A stretch of 64,000 nt of DNA from Epithemia pelagica. Its lineage: Eukaryota; Bacillariophyta; Bacillariophyceae; Surirellales; Surirellaceae. Below, one piece after another: positions 52,338 to 62,854 of this stretch. Where the stretch lies: positions 1,550,001-1,614,000 of the forward strand of contig OX337237.1 of the NCBI GenBank assembly GCA_946965045.2, read 5' to 3'. Made by a program: the position numbers and the translations under genes. Under the pieces are notes generated by a model that saw only the letters and a list, made by a program, of their open reading frames with translations, did not search any database and was not told the origin of the DNA. Each line of letters opens with the position of its first letter. Within the stretch, counting starts at the first letter, position 1.

Positions 52338-55300
52338 CTAAATTGGCTCGTCGTCGAGGCTTTCCTCGACAGCGAACTTGTATTTTGGATTATGTGAGGA
52401 ATCACGATCATGCATTTTGTTGACATCTCCATTCTCCTGGTCATCACTTAGAGAGATGACAGGCGAGGGAGAGAGTTCCAGTTGTTGCATTTCTCCCTTT
52501 TCAACATGTCCATTGTCGTCCCCAGACAAGGATGCTTGATCACTAGGAGTAGTTTCTTTGCGTTCATTGGCCCCCGTAGACACCGATTCCTTTTGATCTA
52601 AAACCTCTCTTTCAATGAGCCCATTTTCACCGTTGGACGTCGATGTGTTGGTTTCATCATACCCTCCGTCTGTTTTGTTGTACAGTTGAACCTTGTTTCT
52701 CTCAATGGCCTCGTGATCCACAGTTTCCATTGTAACAGGTGAAGACAGGAATCCATTTTGCTCGACAACCTCTGCCGCACTTTGTTCGTTCTCCCTTTCT
52801 GCTATAAATGTGTTGATTTCGCCGCAACCTCCGGCAGCTTCGCTGGACGACCGGGCCTCGTTTCTCTCATTCACGTCGGGATGCACGGTGTCCCGTGCGA
52901 CGTATGTCAACAACGATTCCGTTTTCTCTACAACCATTGTCTCGCCCGGCTCATTTTCTTTGTCTGTTATAACTGCATTTTCCAACGAAACAGGTGAAGA
53001 CATGAATTCGGCAATCTCTGCCGCACTTTGTTCATTCTCACTTTCTGAAATACATGTGTTGAGTTCACCGCAACCTTCGTCAGCTTCGCGGAACTCCTGA
53101 GTCTCGTTTCTCTCATTGACCTCGGGACTCCCCTTGTCCAATGCGACGGTCAAAGACTCCATTCGTTCATCAAGCTCAGTCTCATCATTTCTATGTTCAC
53201 AATGTGACGAAGATGTGTTCATAGGTTCGATAGCAAAGTTAGCAAAGCTCAACGTTTGAGTATCGTTTTTCTCCGCAATCTCCTCGGAATTGATGGTGTC
53301 CAGTATTTGTTCATCGATCTCTGCCTCACCGCATATATTCTTATCGTATGATGAAGATGTGTACGAAGTGTCTGTATCGCCGTCAGCTTCGTTGCACTGG
53401 TCAGCGTCATTTCTCTCCTTGATCACAGCATCCTCGGGACGGCCGATCTGTAGTACGACGGGTACGACAGACAGGGATTTGATTTGCTCCAGACGCTCTG
53501 TCTCATCGCGTAAATTCTCATGATGTGATGAACACGTGTTCGTGTGATCACCAGGAGTGTCTGCATGCGTGCTATGTTTCTTGTTGGAAATATCGGCAAC
53601 AGCATCTTGTGGACCGACTGTCGCCAACAAGGCAGGCATGAAAATCAAACCATGACCAGTTCCAAGGGTGACCAAGCCAACAAAGGCTATGAAGACGGTA
53701 TAGAACACAGCACTTGTAGATAGTGCCAACGGTAAGATCCCCAAAAATGTAGAAATTCCACCTGCAAGAACAGATGATCCCATTGTCCTGAGCATTTCGA
53801 CTGTTCGTTCTCCTCGGTTTCCATCGCATTCATAGTATCGAAGAAGGACGTGCATGATAAAGTCGACATACAAACCAATCGCCATAACGACAGTGACATA
53901 AGTAACTGCATTCACATCAATTTTGGCCCATTGAAGCACTCCCAAAAGATCGACGTAGAGAAGGCATATCACAGGTAAGATAAAGCACGCGGCAGTCCAA
54001 TGTGGTATGAACAGAACAGCCACAGTAGACACCGCTGTTACACCGATGATGCTGGTGATGACGAGTTCTTTTTTAGTCCTGTGAAAGAACTCGCCAAGAT
54101 AAAACCGCATGTTGTAGTTGAAGAACTTCCAATCTTTCAAGCCGCGATTGATAGGTTGGCGAGCAGTTACATCACGCTGGTCCAGAACCATATCAATCAA
54201 GTCTGACACATCATTGACATCAAAATTATCATAAAACAGTTCCACGCGCGATGCAGTAATATTTCCGTTGTCATTACGTACAATATGATCCTTGTAGAGG
54301 TAGTTGTAGATCGGATCGGACAAGAACAGATCCAGTTGCTCATGAAAAGGCAATTCGGTCACATTTTCTTGGCTCAGTTTCACAAAAAGTCTAAAGTGAC
54401 GAAGCCAGAAGAACTTGGGTTGACGTTCGATGTATTCCACTTCGACGAGATCATTGACATATGACTCCATATGATCCTGAATAGTTTCATTCGACTGGTC
54501 AACTTCTCGAAAGTACACAAAGGCGTTGACTAAAGTATTCGATGCATATTCATCATAAGCGTTCACCCAAGCAGTGACATATGAATCATCCGGAAGGATC
54601 TCCGTCACCTCAAACGCTTGGACGAGTTGGGATGCGCTCACAGCGCATACCACTGCCAAGGCAACAAAGGCCAGAATTACTCCTACTCGAACAGCCGGCT
54701 TCAACAGAATCTTGGCGTAGTGGATCATGAATATGTCTAATGCTCCCCCTTTTTCCTCCGTAAAAGTGTGGTCGATTCCCGACGTGTCCCTATCAGGAGC
54801 ATCAGAAATGGAGGATTCTCTGTGCTGCCTTGCTCGTACACGATGATCATGCAACACAATGCAGGCGATGAAAAACGTCAGCTGGTAGAGATAGACAAAG
54901 ATCACTGTCGGAAATGCATAAAGACACAGCCAGTAGACTGCCGGAATACTTGACATACAGCCCAAGCCAAATGCCAAAGATGAAGTTACTGATGTCAAGG
55001 TGATGGAAATTCCCACATCTTCAACGACAGTAAACATGCGAGTCTCGATTGACTCCTTGGGATTAGTTCGGCAATACGATCCAAAAATGATAATCGCATC
55101 ATCAAGTCCAATCCCAAAAATCACAAATGTCAAGAGCTGAGTGATCGATGTAAAGGGTGTTCCAATGATAAACAAGAGTCCGTATCCCGAAAAGAGACTC
55201 AAGAGGACAGCGACGACCCCACCAAAACCAATCATGCATCGCCATTGAAACTTGTTTTGTCCAATACATAAAATCGCGGACGTGAAAATCGTCATGACAA

Positions 55301-56230
55301 GAAACACAAGGGGAACAAGGGGGAGGTCTTCTACGATTGCGCGTTCGAATCTATAGGGGTTCAAGACGTTTTATGTGAGATATGGATCCCGAGGAAGGAT
55401 GATAAATCTGAACAATTTGGATTCGACGAATTTTTTCGTCAAGTTACTGACTCGTCGGCGAACGAGCCGTCACCCCAGAATTCCAGGCAAAGGGGATTCT
55501 CTGGATCGTTTTCCCACTGCTGCCGTAGATTGAATATAACATCCAAAGCCTCATCTTCAACTGAATCTGCCAACTTCGTATCCGGAAAACCAATGACAAC
55601 CATGTATCCTTGACAAAATGTCAACAAATTGAGCGCAGAAAAGCCGTCGTTTTGGCGTTCGGACGTTCCAAATACTACCTCGTAATTGACCGGTATACCA
55701 TCGGGAAAGCTAGAGGCCGACATGGCCTCTATAACTTCTTCATCCGAAGTCACTTGTTGCTGCATGATGTTGTGATCTGAGCTCCAAAACTGCACAATGC
55801 CGGAAATGGGACATGTCGTCTGATTGGTGGCAAGATCAACGTGCAGGCTGTCGGCACACATTTCATGATAGTTGTTGACTCCGCGTACCGCATCGAGGGC
55901 CTCAAAGACTTTGTTCACTTGGTCTAGCCCCAAAACGTCTTGCCCGTCACTGTGGAAAAACATAACAAACTGTAAATAGTCTTTGGGCAAGTTGGACTCG
56001 TGCTTAATCCAATCACGATTTTTGCGGGGCAGGGAATCGAACGGATTCCACAGTTCCTCTTCCTCCACGACAAGATTAAAGTTTGTTGCCAAACCGACGA
56101 ACGCAAGGAAAAGTGACAAGAACGAAATAAAAGCCAAGGTATATGTGTATTCCTTGCAAGATGGGACGATGGATCTGTTCCCGAATCGTTCGACTCCACT
56201 GTCGACTCCATCGGTTGCTTTGCTGACCAT
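52338..56230 (-). CDS. Patched/NPC1-type RND transporter with repetitive tail, two exons
   Basis: About 1263 aa. Exon 1 (56230-55452) has TM1 (YTYTLAFISFLSLFLAFVGLA) and a large extracytosolic domain. The junction GA|GTCAGT...CCTATAG (intron 55451-55351, 101 bp) joins GSFADE to FERAIVEDLPLVPLVF, a pattern seen in Patched-like proteins. Exon 2 carries the sterol-sensing-type helices with FGIGLDDAIIIFGSY, a second large loop, and the second RND half with TYVTVVMAIGLYVDF. Those Asp residues are the proton-relay positions of RND pumps. The last 380 residues are a cytosolic tail of degenerate repeats of about 50 residues (NERNE, ENEQSAAE, GCGE). Lipid or sterol transport is likely by family. The start is uncertain: the frame continues to a GTG at 56302, and an overlapping frame up to 56435 could be an upstream exon. 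Confidence 0.8.
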
Positions 56231-57119
56231 TGCTGATTGCGGATGATTTAAGGAGGCCTTCTTTGTCTTCGTACAGTCGACTGTCTCGGAGAGATCTTTC
56301 ACTGCCTTCGTCGTTCAACAGATCTTCACTGACAAGCACCCCATCTTTGATGAGAACAGGGGCCCAGCAACGAGGAAATTGAATGTTAGATTCATTGTAA
56401 ACATTGTTGACACTTTGTTTGCTTTCTGTCTTCATCCTTGCTTTCTTTGCAGACAAGTCACAGCATGTTCTCTCCGATCACCCAAGTTCCGTCCCTTTTC
56501 AAAGCCATACATACCTTGATGCAATGGGTTTACTTTTTCGCCAGGCCTTTCCATCTTTCTTGTTGTCAACCGATTACAACCCAAGATTTGTATCCTTAGT
56601 CAACCTGCGTTTCATCAACCACAGTTTCCAAAATAAGTGCGTGCTCGTATCTCGTATCTCGTATCTCGTATTCCGAGGTATTTCCCACACAATATTCATG
56701 TGTTTCCTGTTCAGTTTGCCTCTGCTTTCTACGGGGAAGGAGCACCATTGGCGATCCGAAATAAGTAAGTGGCGAACCAGTATAAGGTGATATGGTGATC
56801 GCCCTACGAAATTTTTCCCACTCTCGCAGAAGTTTTCATTGGCTCGCCCGGCTTCATTTAGGCCCCTTTGCGTTGAATGTTCTCTTCTTATTGTATTGTA
56901 GGAGTACTCGTGTTAGTATTGTACTCTTATGTTGACGCGTCGTCCATTGTCCAATCAAAATCAAAGGGCAACTCGTAGCAGTACAGTAGTAAAAAAGGGT
57001 ACTTGTTGTCCTAATTTACTCCCCAACGCGTGAGAGTATTGAATTCCTATGAGCATGAAATTTCCACTCTCGCTGGGGAATAATTACGAATTACGGAACG
57101 CGGAATGCTTGACTTTTGA
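56231..57119. other. Intergenic region, promoter side of the transporter gene
   Basis: Contains a tandem TATCTCGTATCTCG patch (56646-56675) and GGAGTACTCG words near 56900. Plus-strand frames here are unsupported. The outer transposon begins at 57120. Confidence 0.4.
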
Positions 57120-58613
57120 GGCTGTCCCTTGACCTCAACAAAAACATAAACCGAAACATGACACGTCATCATTTTGCCCCATATATCCGGGTAATGGGGT
57201 GTTTCAGGTTTTGTTTCAACAAACCCTCCGACTAGATGTCCGCTTCTTAGCTCGTCTGTTCGGGCAAAACAAACCCAATCTCATAGACAAAAAATGAATG
57301 GAAATTTCACATCCATCGGTGGAAAGGCTGGCGTGCTGTGACAGTTGGAAGATGGCAGGCGTTCTGCTCAACAAGACTCAAAATAGTGTTCTCGGTTTGG
57401 TTTCACAGGCCACAAAATCGATGAAGGCAACAAAACGAGGCAATGACCAAACCAACACCAAAAACGGCATGCTTCGTCCCTGGGCATCTCATCTCATCTT
57501 TGTCACTGCACATCCAGCATGGTAAGTTCTGGAATGACTAATAGTTGCATTGGAATGGACAATGTTTAGTTTTAGGCTGTCACTACGTTGCCATAGTGTG
57601 TCATTTGTTTGTGCCTAATAACATCCATTTTGGTCGATGCTGCTGGCATCATTTGTAGGATTCTTATAGGACAAAATAGAGCTATAGACCTCAATTAGGA
57701 GTAGATAGGATAAGTGGAGGAAGCCATCCATTTTTCCTCTGTCGTCTCTAGTCGATTGTGATGTCGACCTGCTCCTCTTATTCTTTTTTTATTGCCATGA
57801 GCATGACATGTCTTTCCCAGCAGTGCAGGGGACTCTTCACTCAACATACTTCATAACGGAACTCGAAAGAAACGTATTCTAAAATAGGACTGTAGTAAGT
57901 CAAGTGGTTGCAAAGAGACAAGCCTACGGCAACGGCACGGTGTTGTAGAGGAGGGTTCACTTTTAAACGGACACTAACACTAGAAACAACCACACTTCTC
58001 CTAGAAAAAACAAAGAAAGGATGGCGGTAGAGCAAAACAATATCTATGGTCTATATGTCAAATGTCCATGGTGTGCAGATGATGGAGAATGCATTGTGAT
58101 GGTGCATATCCATTGTCAATGGCAAAAGGTGCGTGGTGAAAATAATGTGGGACAATCAAGAATGGGGAAGACCAACGGTCAAAGTGCGCACGCCTGCTCA
58201 CAAAATTTTGAAAGTGTGATCTAGAAGGCCGGCGTGGTCTTTTTCATTTTGACCAGAAATTTTCTTCTAAAACGCAAAAAGACCAAGATAAAAATGGTTG
58301 GTCGCGGAGAGCGGCTGGGGGGCTAAGAAGCGGACACCTAGTCGGAGGGTTTCGATTTTTGTTGGCAACAAAAACCGTAATATAACTAGGGATAGTGTTT
58401 TCGTCATGATAGTGTACATATGGCGTCCAGAAATGACGGGTCCGAATTGAAGCGGCGCGCGTTCGGCTCAAACGGTCCCCCTAATTCGAAACATCCTACA
58501 CTGTCCTAATTTCGAGAACTTTAATATACAATACATCGAAGTATACTTGGGGACCATGGGGGGGATAAGCGCGGTCTCCAGTTTTCGTTTTGTCGAGGTC
58601 AAGGATGGTATAA

Positions 58614-58651
58614 GGCCATTCCTATAGCATCGACAAAACCAAACCTGAAGC
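58614..58651 (+). repeat. Left terminal inverted repeat of the inner element
   Basis: Exact reverse complement of 62326-62363. Preceded by the TAA target duplication. Confidence 0.95.
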
Positions 58652-58889
58652 ATGACGTCATCACTGGATTCAGTTTTGGCGCGTTTCGCCGTCCTATAGC
58701 ACCGGCAAAACCAAAACCCGATTCCGCGCTTTTTCGAAGCCGATCCCCCCCCGACCCCCAAAACGCCCTCGCCTTACTTTGAATTATTCAATACTAATTT
58801 TAAGAACGCGTTGGCCGTTATGTCGTTCCTCACTTTTTAGGTTTCACACGTCGCTGTTGCCCGTTAGTTTCAACAATTCGACAAGAACA

Positions 58890-59591
58890 ATGGCTGCCAG
58901 TGCTGACTATACTCCTAAGGCCTATCTTGTCAAGGAGGTCCAATCCGTCATCTCATGGGTAATTCTAAACCATGTGAACACACAAGGTACCATGACGAGG
59001 ACAGAAAGGAAGGAACTTATGTTTAACTTGTACCATGGTCTCACGAAAGATCCCAAAAAAGTGGGTTTTGCTCGTCAATGTGTGCTCGGTTGCAGCGTTT
59101 TCCGCCATCTTTTTGTTGAATGTAAGAAGGACAAAAATGCCCGTTTGACAGACAGCCCAAACTCCCATGTGACATTCCAAATCAACCCCAGGTTGCTGCC
59201 TGGTGAAGACAAACCAGTGTTTGTCGGAACAGGGCCTACGGCGCACATTAGATTGGAACATTTGGAGGTTGCATCAGTCCATCAAGCCAAGAAAGGAAAC
59301 AGGAAGCTTATTGCTTCACGCACGCTGTTTCGTAGCGCCATGACTGTCTCTGCCAACTTGAAGACGATGTTACCGCTCGTCACCACGCAGATTCTCAATG
59401 CCAACGGTGAAATGCCTTCGGGCAAAAACGACGATGATTTTTTTGCTGAATTGGCGGTCAAGGTACTAGAAAGCAAGGCAAAGGGTATTTTTGTGGAAAC
59501 TCCTTCGGACGATGATGTAACACCTCCCGTGGAGACTCTCACTCAGGGAGTCGAGGCTGAAAAAAAAAGGCCGAGAAACAAATCAAAATGA
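58890..59591 (+). CDS. Unrecognised transposon ORF1
   Basis: A 233-aa protein that I do not recognise. The frame opens upstream at a TTG within the element's end; the ATG at 58890 (MAASADYTPKAYLVKEV) has a good ACAATGG context. It is predicted globular in residues 10-190 (ISWVILNHVNTQGTMTRTERKEL, GCSVFRHLFVECKKD, HVTFQINPRLLPGEDKPVF), with an acidic then basic tail (EKKRPRNKSK). It lacks the Myb/SANT signature of the usual second PIF/Harbinger protein. Its stop codon TGA overlaps the ATG of the next ORF. It may be a DNA-binding or nuclease-associated accessory factor, but this is only inferred from position. Confidence 0.75.
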   Translation: MAASADYTPKAYLVKEVQSVISWVILNHVNTQGTMTRTERKELMFNLYHGLTKDPKKVGFARQCVLGCSVFRHLFVECKKDKNARLTDSPNSHVTFQINPRLLPGEDKPVFVGTGPTAHIRLEHLEVASVHQAKKGNRKLIASRTLFRSAMTVSANLKTMLPLVTTQILNANGEMPSGKNDDDFFAELAVKVLESKAKGIFVETPSDDDVTPPVETLTQGVEAEKKRPRNKSK

Positions 59592-60307
59592 AATGGACAT
59601 ACAAGGCCATTCCAGCTGCTGGTTGGTTTGCAGTTTGTCTGTTCACTAAAAACGGAATCGCCACAGAACACGTGAAGAACTCATTGCCTTTGATTATGGA
59701 CAAGGACTATGGAACCTTGGAAAAGCACAAACACTCCCGGGCTGCCGCGAGAAAAGATGCTGCTTCGTCCAAGGCCCGTGAACGTGAAAGTCGTGATAAC
59801 TTGAGCCACGGTGGAAAACAGGACTCTGTGCAGGACCAGACCAGGAACCGTCTCATAGCTTCCATAGTCGACCTATTGGCGGACGACAAGGAAATTGACA
59901 GCGATATTTCCAAGCTTGAGAACATGCAGAAACGCTACAAGAACCTCCAGCAGAGCTTCAAACGTTTGGAATGGAAGATTGATCTCAGGATGAAAAGTGG
60001 ATTCGACTGCTCTGAACTTGTTTCCGAACATGATCAGAAATGGGATGAATCAGAGATGCTGCGGCAAGCAATCGATGCACTAATTGAAAAACAGGAGGCA
60101 AGTAAGCGGCAGTCGGGTCAGCCCATTATTGAGAGGGCCAAGAAAGTCGTGAAGTTAGTGGATTCAAATTTGGCGAATGAACATGCCCTCGAGACTCCAA
60201 AAGCAAGCGTACCCAAGACGATTGTTACAATTGACACATCAACCAAGTCAGTCAATTCTGAAATCGTACCGCGTCGTATCTCCGAAGGTGGAAACACAGA
60301 AATCTGA
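59588..60307 (+). CDS. Unrecognised transposon ORF2, overlapping ORF1 by ATGA
   Basis: A 239-aa protein beginning MKWTYKAIPAAGWFAV. Its ATG lies within the ATGA that also supplies the ORF1 stop. Residues about 40-80 are basic and Ser/Ala-rich (HKHSRAAARKDAASSKARERESR). Residues about 90-190 are strongly predicted coiled coil (DISKLENMQKRYKNLQQSFKRLEWKI). The tail is Thr/Ser-rich. I recognise no family. The arrangement suggests coupled translation (termination-reinitiation) from one mRNA, or -1 frameshifting. An unseen splice that makes a fused protein is the alternative. Confidence 0.65.
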   Translation: MKWTYKAIPAAGWFAVCLFTKNGIATEHVKNSLPLIMDKDYGTLEKHKHSRAAARKDAASSKARERESRDNLSHGGKQDSVQDQTRNRLIASIVDLLADDKEIDSDISKLENMQKRYKNLQQSFKRLEWKIDLRMKSGFDCSELVSEHDQKWDESEMLRQAIDALIEKQEASKRQSGQPIIERAKKVVKLVDSNLANEHALETPKASVPKTIVTIDTSTKSVNSEIVPRRISEGGNTEI

Positions 60308-60515
60308 AATCCAGAAGAATACTTTTAACAAACGAGAATCCCAAAAAAATATACTATCAATGAAAGAGAATGCCGTGAAAGAGAATCATACGAAAAGAAT
60401 GTTTTTAACAAACGAGAAACGAGAATCCAAAACAAAAATAGTCTGTTCAAGAGAATGCCGTGAAAGTGAATGATAACAAAAGAGAAGTTGGTGATTAATC
60501 TTATAAGAACATTGG
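60308..60515. repeat. Short imperfect tandem repeats between convergent ORFs
   Basis: Units of about 80-86 bp containing TTTTAACAAACGAGA (near 60323 and 60403) and GAGAATGCCGTGAAAG (near 60366 and 60451). Probably 3' sequence shared by the two transcription units. Confidence 0.7.
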
Positions 60516-62126
60516 TTAGTCTATACCGGGCCATTTCACTTTTCCCTGACTTTGCAATATGTCAAAGTTTTCGATTAGTCGATTGCGGAACACTGACAAC
60601 GGAAGCAGACGAACCCGTATAATACCTTTGTCGTCTTTTGCTTTCTCAAGATACTCCTTTTCTGCATCCGGAATTACTTCTTGCTCCATTTCAATTGTTG
60701 GAGAATCATCTTGACTCTCGTCGTCGTCAAGATCTTCACAGTAGTCATTTCCCCGGCCCATGTTGGACGAATCGAAACGACGAATATCACCATGTTGTAG
60801 AATCCGATTCGTGATTGCCTGAGGAATGGCCTGTTCTATGTCTTCGTCATCAAAATCTCCAAGCTCTGTCAACCATTCGTCGGTCTCTAACCTACCATCA
60901 TTTTCCAATAGGAGATTATGTAGCGCACAACAGGTTAGCCATACCTTGTCCACGGCTTTGATTCCGTGGAGTCGCACTCCCGCTTTTAGTATACGCCATC
61001 TGCCTTTGAGAATACCAAACGTACACTCAACATCTTTACGTAAAGACTCCACCCACTCCGAAAACTCCAAAGCTGGCAAATTGTCCGAAATTTTGATGGG
61101 AGGTACGGTACAAGACCAGTTTAGATACCCGTTATCAACGAGCAACCATGCACCTCGGTACTCAACCTCTATCACTTCTCCCTCTGAATTTCTCTGCAGT
61201 AACTTGAAAGGGAAGTTGTCGAGCTCGTCATTTTTTCCGTACCGAAGAGTCGTGGCCAGTTCATCATACTTGACCAGTGTCTTGTCATTCCACCTGGCAG
61301 GATGCCCTTTGGTGGTACAAAGAATCTTTCGACGGTGGTTAGTTACTATGTTATAAGTCCTTGCGGTACCATGCAGTTTGCGGGCAGTGTGTTCCTGTTT
61401 TAGGTCATGCAATATTTTCTCCGCCAAAATATGAGTCGCATCCATGGAACCTATGCAACCAATCATGCCTGCTGCTTCGTATTCTGTCGATCTGGCTTCA
61501 TTGGACGAGGACGGTACTTCAACGTAGTGCTTAAATAGAACTTCACTACCCCAATCGATAAACTTGTGAAAAAACTGTCTATTCGTTTCTTCATCGATTC
61601 CTGTATTTTCTTCTAGATCGTCAAATGTCCACCCCCGACCAAGATATCGGAGTGCTCCTAAGCACAATAGCTCTATAGGAACGGAGGGAGCTTTTTGTTG
61701 TCTTGGTGTTCCGCCGAACCACCGTCCAAAATATTTTTGGTTTTCCGGCGATTTTACCATGTCCAGTAGAGATATGAACGCAGAAAATGGGACACGGAAA
61801 CGACGACGGAATTTTTTCAAAAACTTGGGGTCAAGGGAATTTGGGTTTTCCACATAGTTCATATACCAAGGTGACAGCTGCGGGGACATTTCCACCAAAT
61901 TACCGGTTGCATCTCTGACAAAGAACTTGGGGGACTTTCCTGACCTGGGAGCTCTGGTACGAGGAGTCTTGGAGGTCGAGTTGCATGAGTCGGATGGTGG
62001 ATCCTCAGTAGAGGCTAAAGCAACAGCTGCGGCAGCCAAAAAGCGCAGTGTCTCCTTAACTCTCCTCCTCTTGGTTCGTCTATCAACAGAGGACTCGTTC
62101 GATGAATCGGTGTCGTAATCGTTCAT
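60516..62126 (-). CDS. PIF/Harbinger-type DDE transposase
   Basis: A 536-aa transposase. The frame opens at a TTG (62147); the ATG at 62126 (MNDYDTDSSNESS) is used. The N-terminus is basic (RRTKRRR), Ser/Thr-rich and possibly nuclear. A helical DNA-binding-like region follows (FRVPFSAFISLLDMV, LLCLGALRYLGRGWTFDDLEENTGI). The DDE core has Asp229 in IGSMDATH, Asp331 in LLVDNGY and Glu367 in ECTFGILKGRW, with ALHNLLL beyond, all typical of the plant transposon protein family. It is convergent with ORF2 across 208 bp. All three catalytic residues are present and the frame is intact. Confidence 0.92.
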   Translation of the reverse strand: MNDYDTDSSNESSVDRRTKRRRVKETLRFLAAAAVALASTEDPPSDSCNSTSKTPRTRAPRSGKSPKFFVRDATGNLVEMSPQLSPWYMNYVENPNSLDPKFLKKFRRRFRVPFSAFISLLDMVKSPENQKYFGRWFGGTPRQQKAPSVPIELLCLGALRYLGRGWTFDDLEENTGIDEETNRQFFHKFIDWGSEVLFKHYVEVPSSSNEARSTEYEAAGMIGCIGSMDATHILAEKILHDLKQEHTARKLHGTARTYNIVTNHRRKILCTTKGHPARWNDKTLVKYDELATTLRYGKNDELDNFPFKLLQRNSEGEVIEVEYRGAWLLVDNGYLNWSCTVPPIKISDNLPALEFSEWVESLRKDVECTFGILKGRWRILKAGVRLHGIKAVDKVWLTCCALHNLLLENDGRLETDEWLTELGDFDDEDIEQAIPQAITNRILQHGDIRRFDSSNMGRGNDYCEDLDDDESQDDSPTIEMEQEVIPDAEKEYLEKAKDDKGIIRVRLLPLSVFRNRLIENFDILQSQGKVKWPGID

Positions 62127-62325
62127 TGTCGAGGAACAATGACACAAAGGACGAGAAACAAATGAGGCGGAGAAATTTATCCCTAATGCGATTTCAGGTT
62201 GGAAGGTTGGTTTGGAGGGTTAAAAAAATTACAAAACCTGCGCTCAGGTTTTGTCGATGCAAAACCTGAAATGACAGAAAACCCGGATTTGACGTCATAT
62301 TTCCGGGTTTTTTGTGACGTGTCAC

Positions 62326-62363
62326 GCTTCAGGTTTGGTTTTGTCGATGCTATAGGAATGGCC
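62326..62363 (-). repeat. Right terminal inverted repeat of the inner element
   Basis: Exact reverse complement of 58614-58651. Followed by TAA. Confidence 0.95.
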
Positions 62364-62710
62364 TAACGCGCCAATTTTGCGATCAGTCATGACGTCAGCA
62401 ATCCTGTTTTCGTTTTGTCGAGGTCAAGGGACAGCCTGACTACTCCCAAGCGCCGGTTGATCTGTGAATCCCGCCTGAGTCGGAGAAAATGTCGAATGAG
62501 TAATGAAAAAAAAAGCAAAAAAAACCAGTCTATTATAACGCTGCCGCACGTACCCGCTAGGGTAACGCGCCGGGCCTTGGGAGCTACCCAAGGCGAGGAC
62601 TAACTCCATACCAGACTGTGTAGGTAGTTCGTCTCACATTTTTATACTACAGTAGGAATTTTTTGTACGACCGGGAAGTAGTTTCGTGCGAGTCGCGCGG
62701 TTTCCCTCTC

Positions 62711-62753
62711 GTGTGTGACACTTGTGTGACACTTGTGTGACACTTTGTGACAT
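62711..62753. repeat. 12-bp tandem repeat
   Basis: Three near-perfect copies of TTGTGTGACACT. Confidence 0.85.
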
Positions 62754-62854
62754 GGCTTCCAGGAATTTCTCACTACCTACACAGCTTGATAGGGAGTAAG
62801 TTTACTACTTCCCTGTGTCTGGCCCTGGGATCTGTAATCGACCTTATTTCGCCT

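Larger units (their letters stand above)
58614..62363. mobile_element. Autonomous PIF/Harbinger-like transposon, three ORFs
   Basis: 3750 bp with 38-bp perfect terminal inverted repeats (58614-58651 and 62326-62363), starting GGCCATTCCTATAGCATCG, and TAA duplicated on each side (58611-58613, 62364-62366). Subterminal features include the palindrome TGACGTCA in both arms (58653-58660, 62290-62297), a CCCGG...CCGGG hairpin (62278-62311) and further copies of the word CAGGTTTTG or CAAAACC. It carries two plus-strand ORFs and a convergent DDE transposase. With intact ends, intact frames and a perfect target duplication, it looks recently active. Confidence 0.9.
57120..62436. mobile_element. Outer Harbinger-like element, interrupted by an inner one
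   Basis: The two ends share an inverted terminal repeat beginning GGCTGTCCCTTGACCTC. They are flanked by TGA on both sides (57117-57119 and 62437-62439). The left arm (57120-57260) matches the right arm of the inner element and of the MITE. The right terminal module is split: its outer half lies at 62364-62436 and its inner half at 58480-58613, with the 3750-bp inner element plus one TAA copy between them. Removing the insertion would leave about 1.56 kb, with internal inverted segments (57227-57255 against 58325-58353). No coding region is supported in the outer element itself. Confidence 0.7.

Noticed and set aside
57298-57525. 75-aa frame in the outer transposon
   Set aside because: Short, inside the non-coding part of the element, and without similarity to transposase or accessory ORFs.
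62616-62813. Foldback element from inverted pairs 62616/62784 and 62673/62813
   Set aside because: The two inverted pairs cross rather than nest, and no target duplication is visible.
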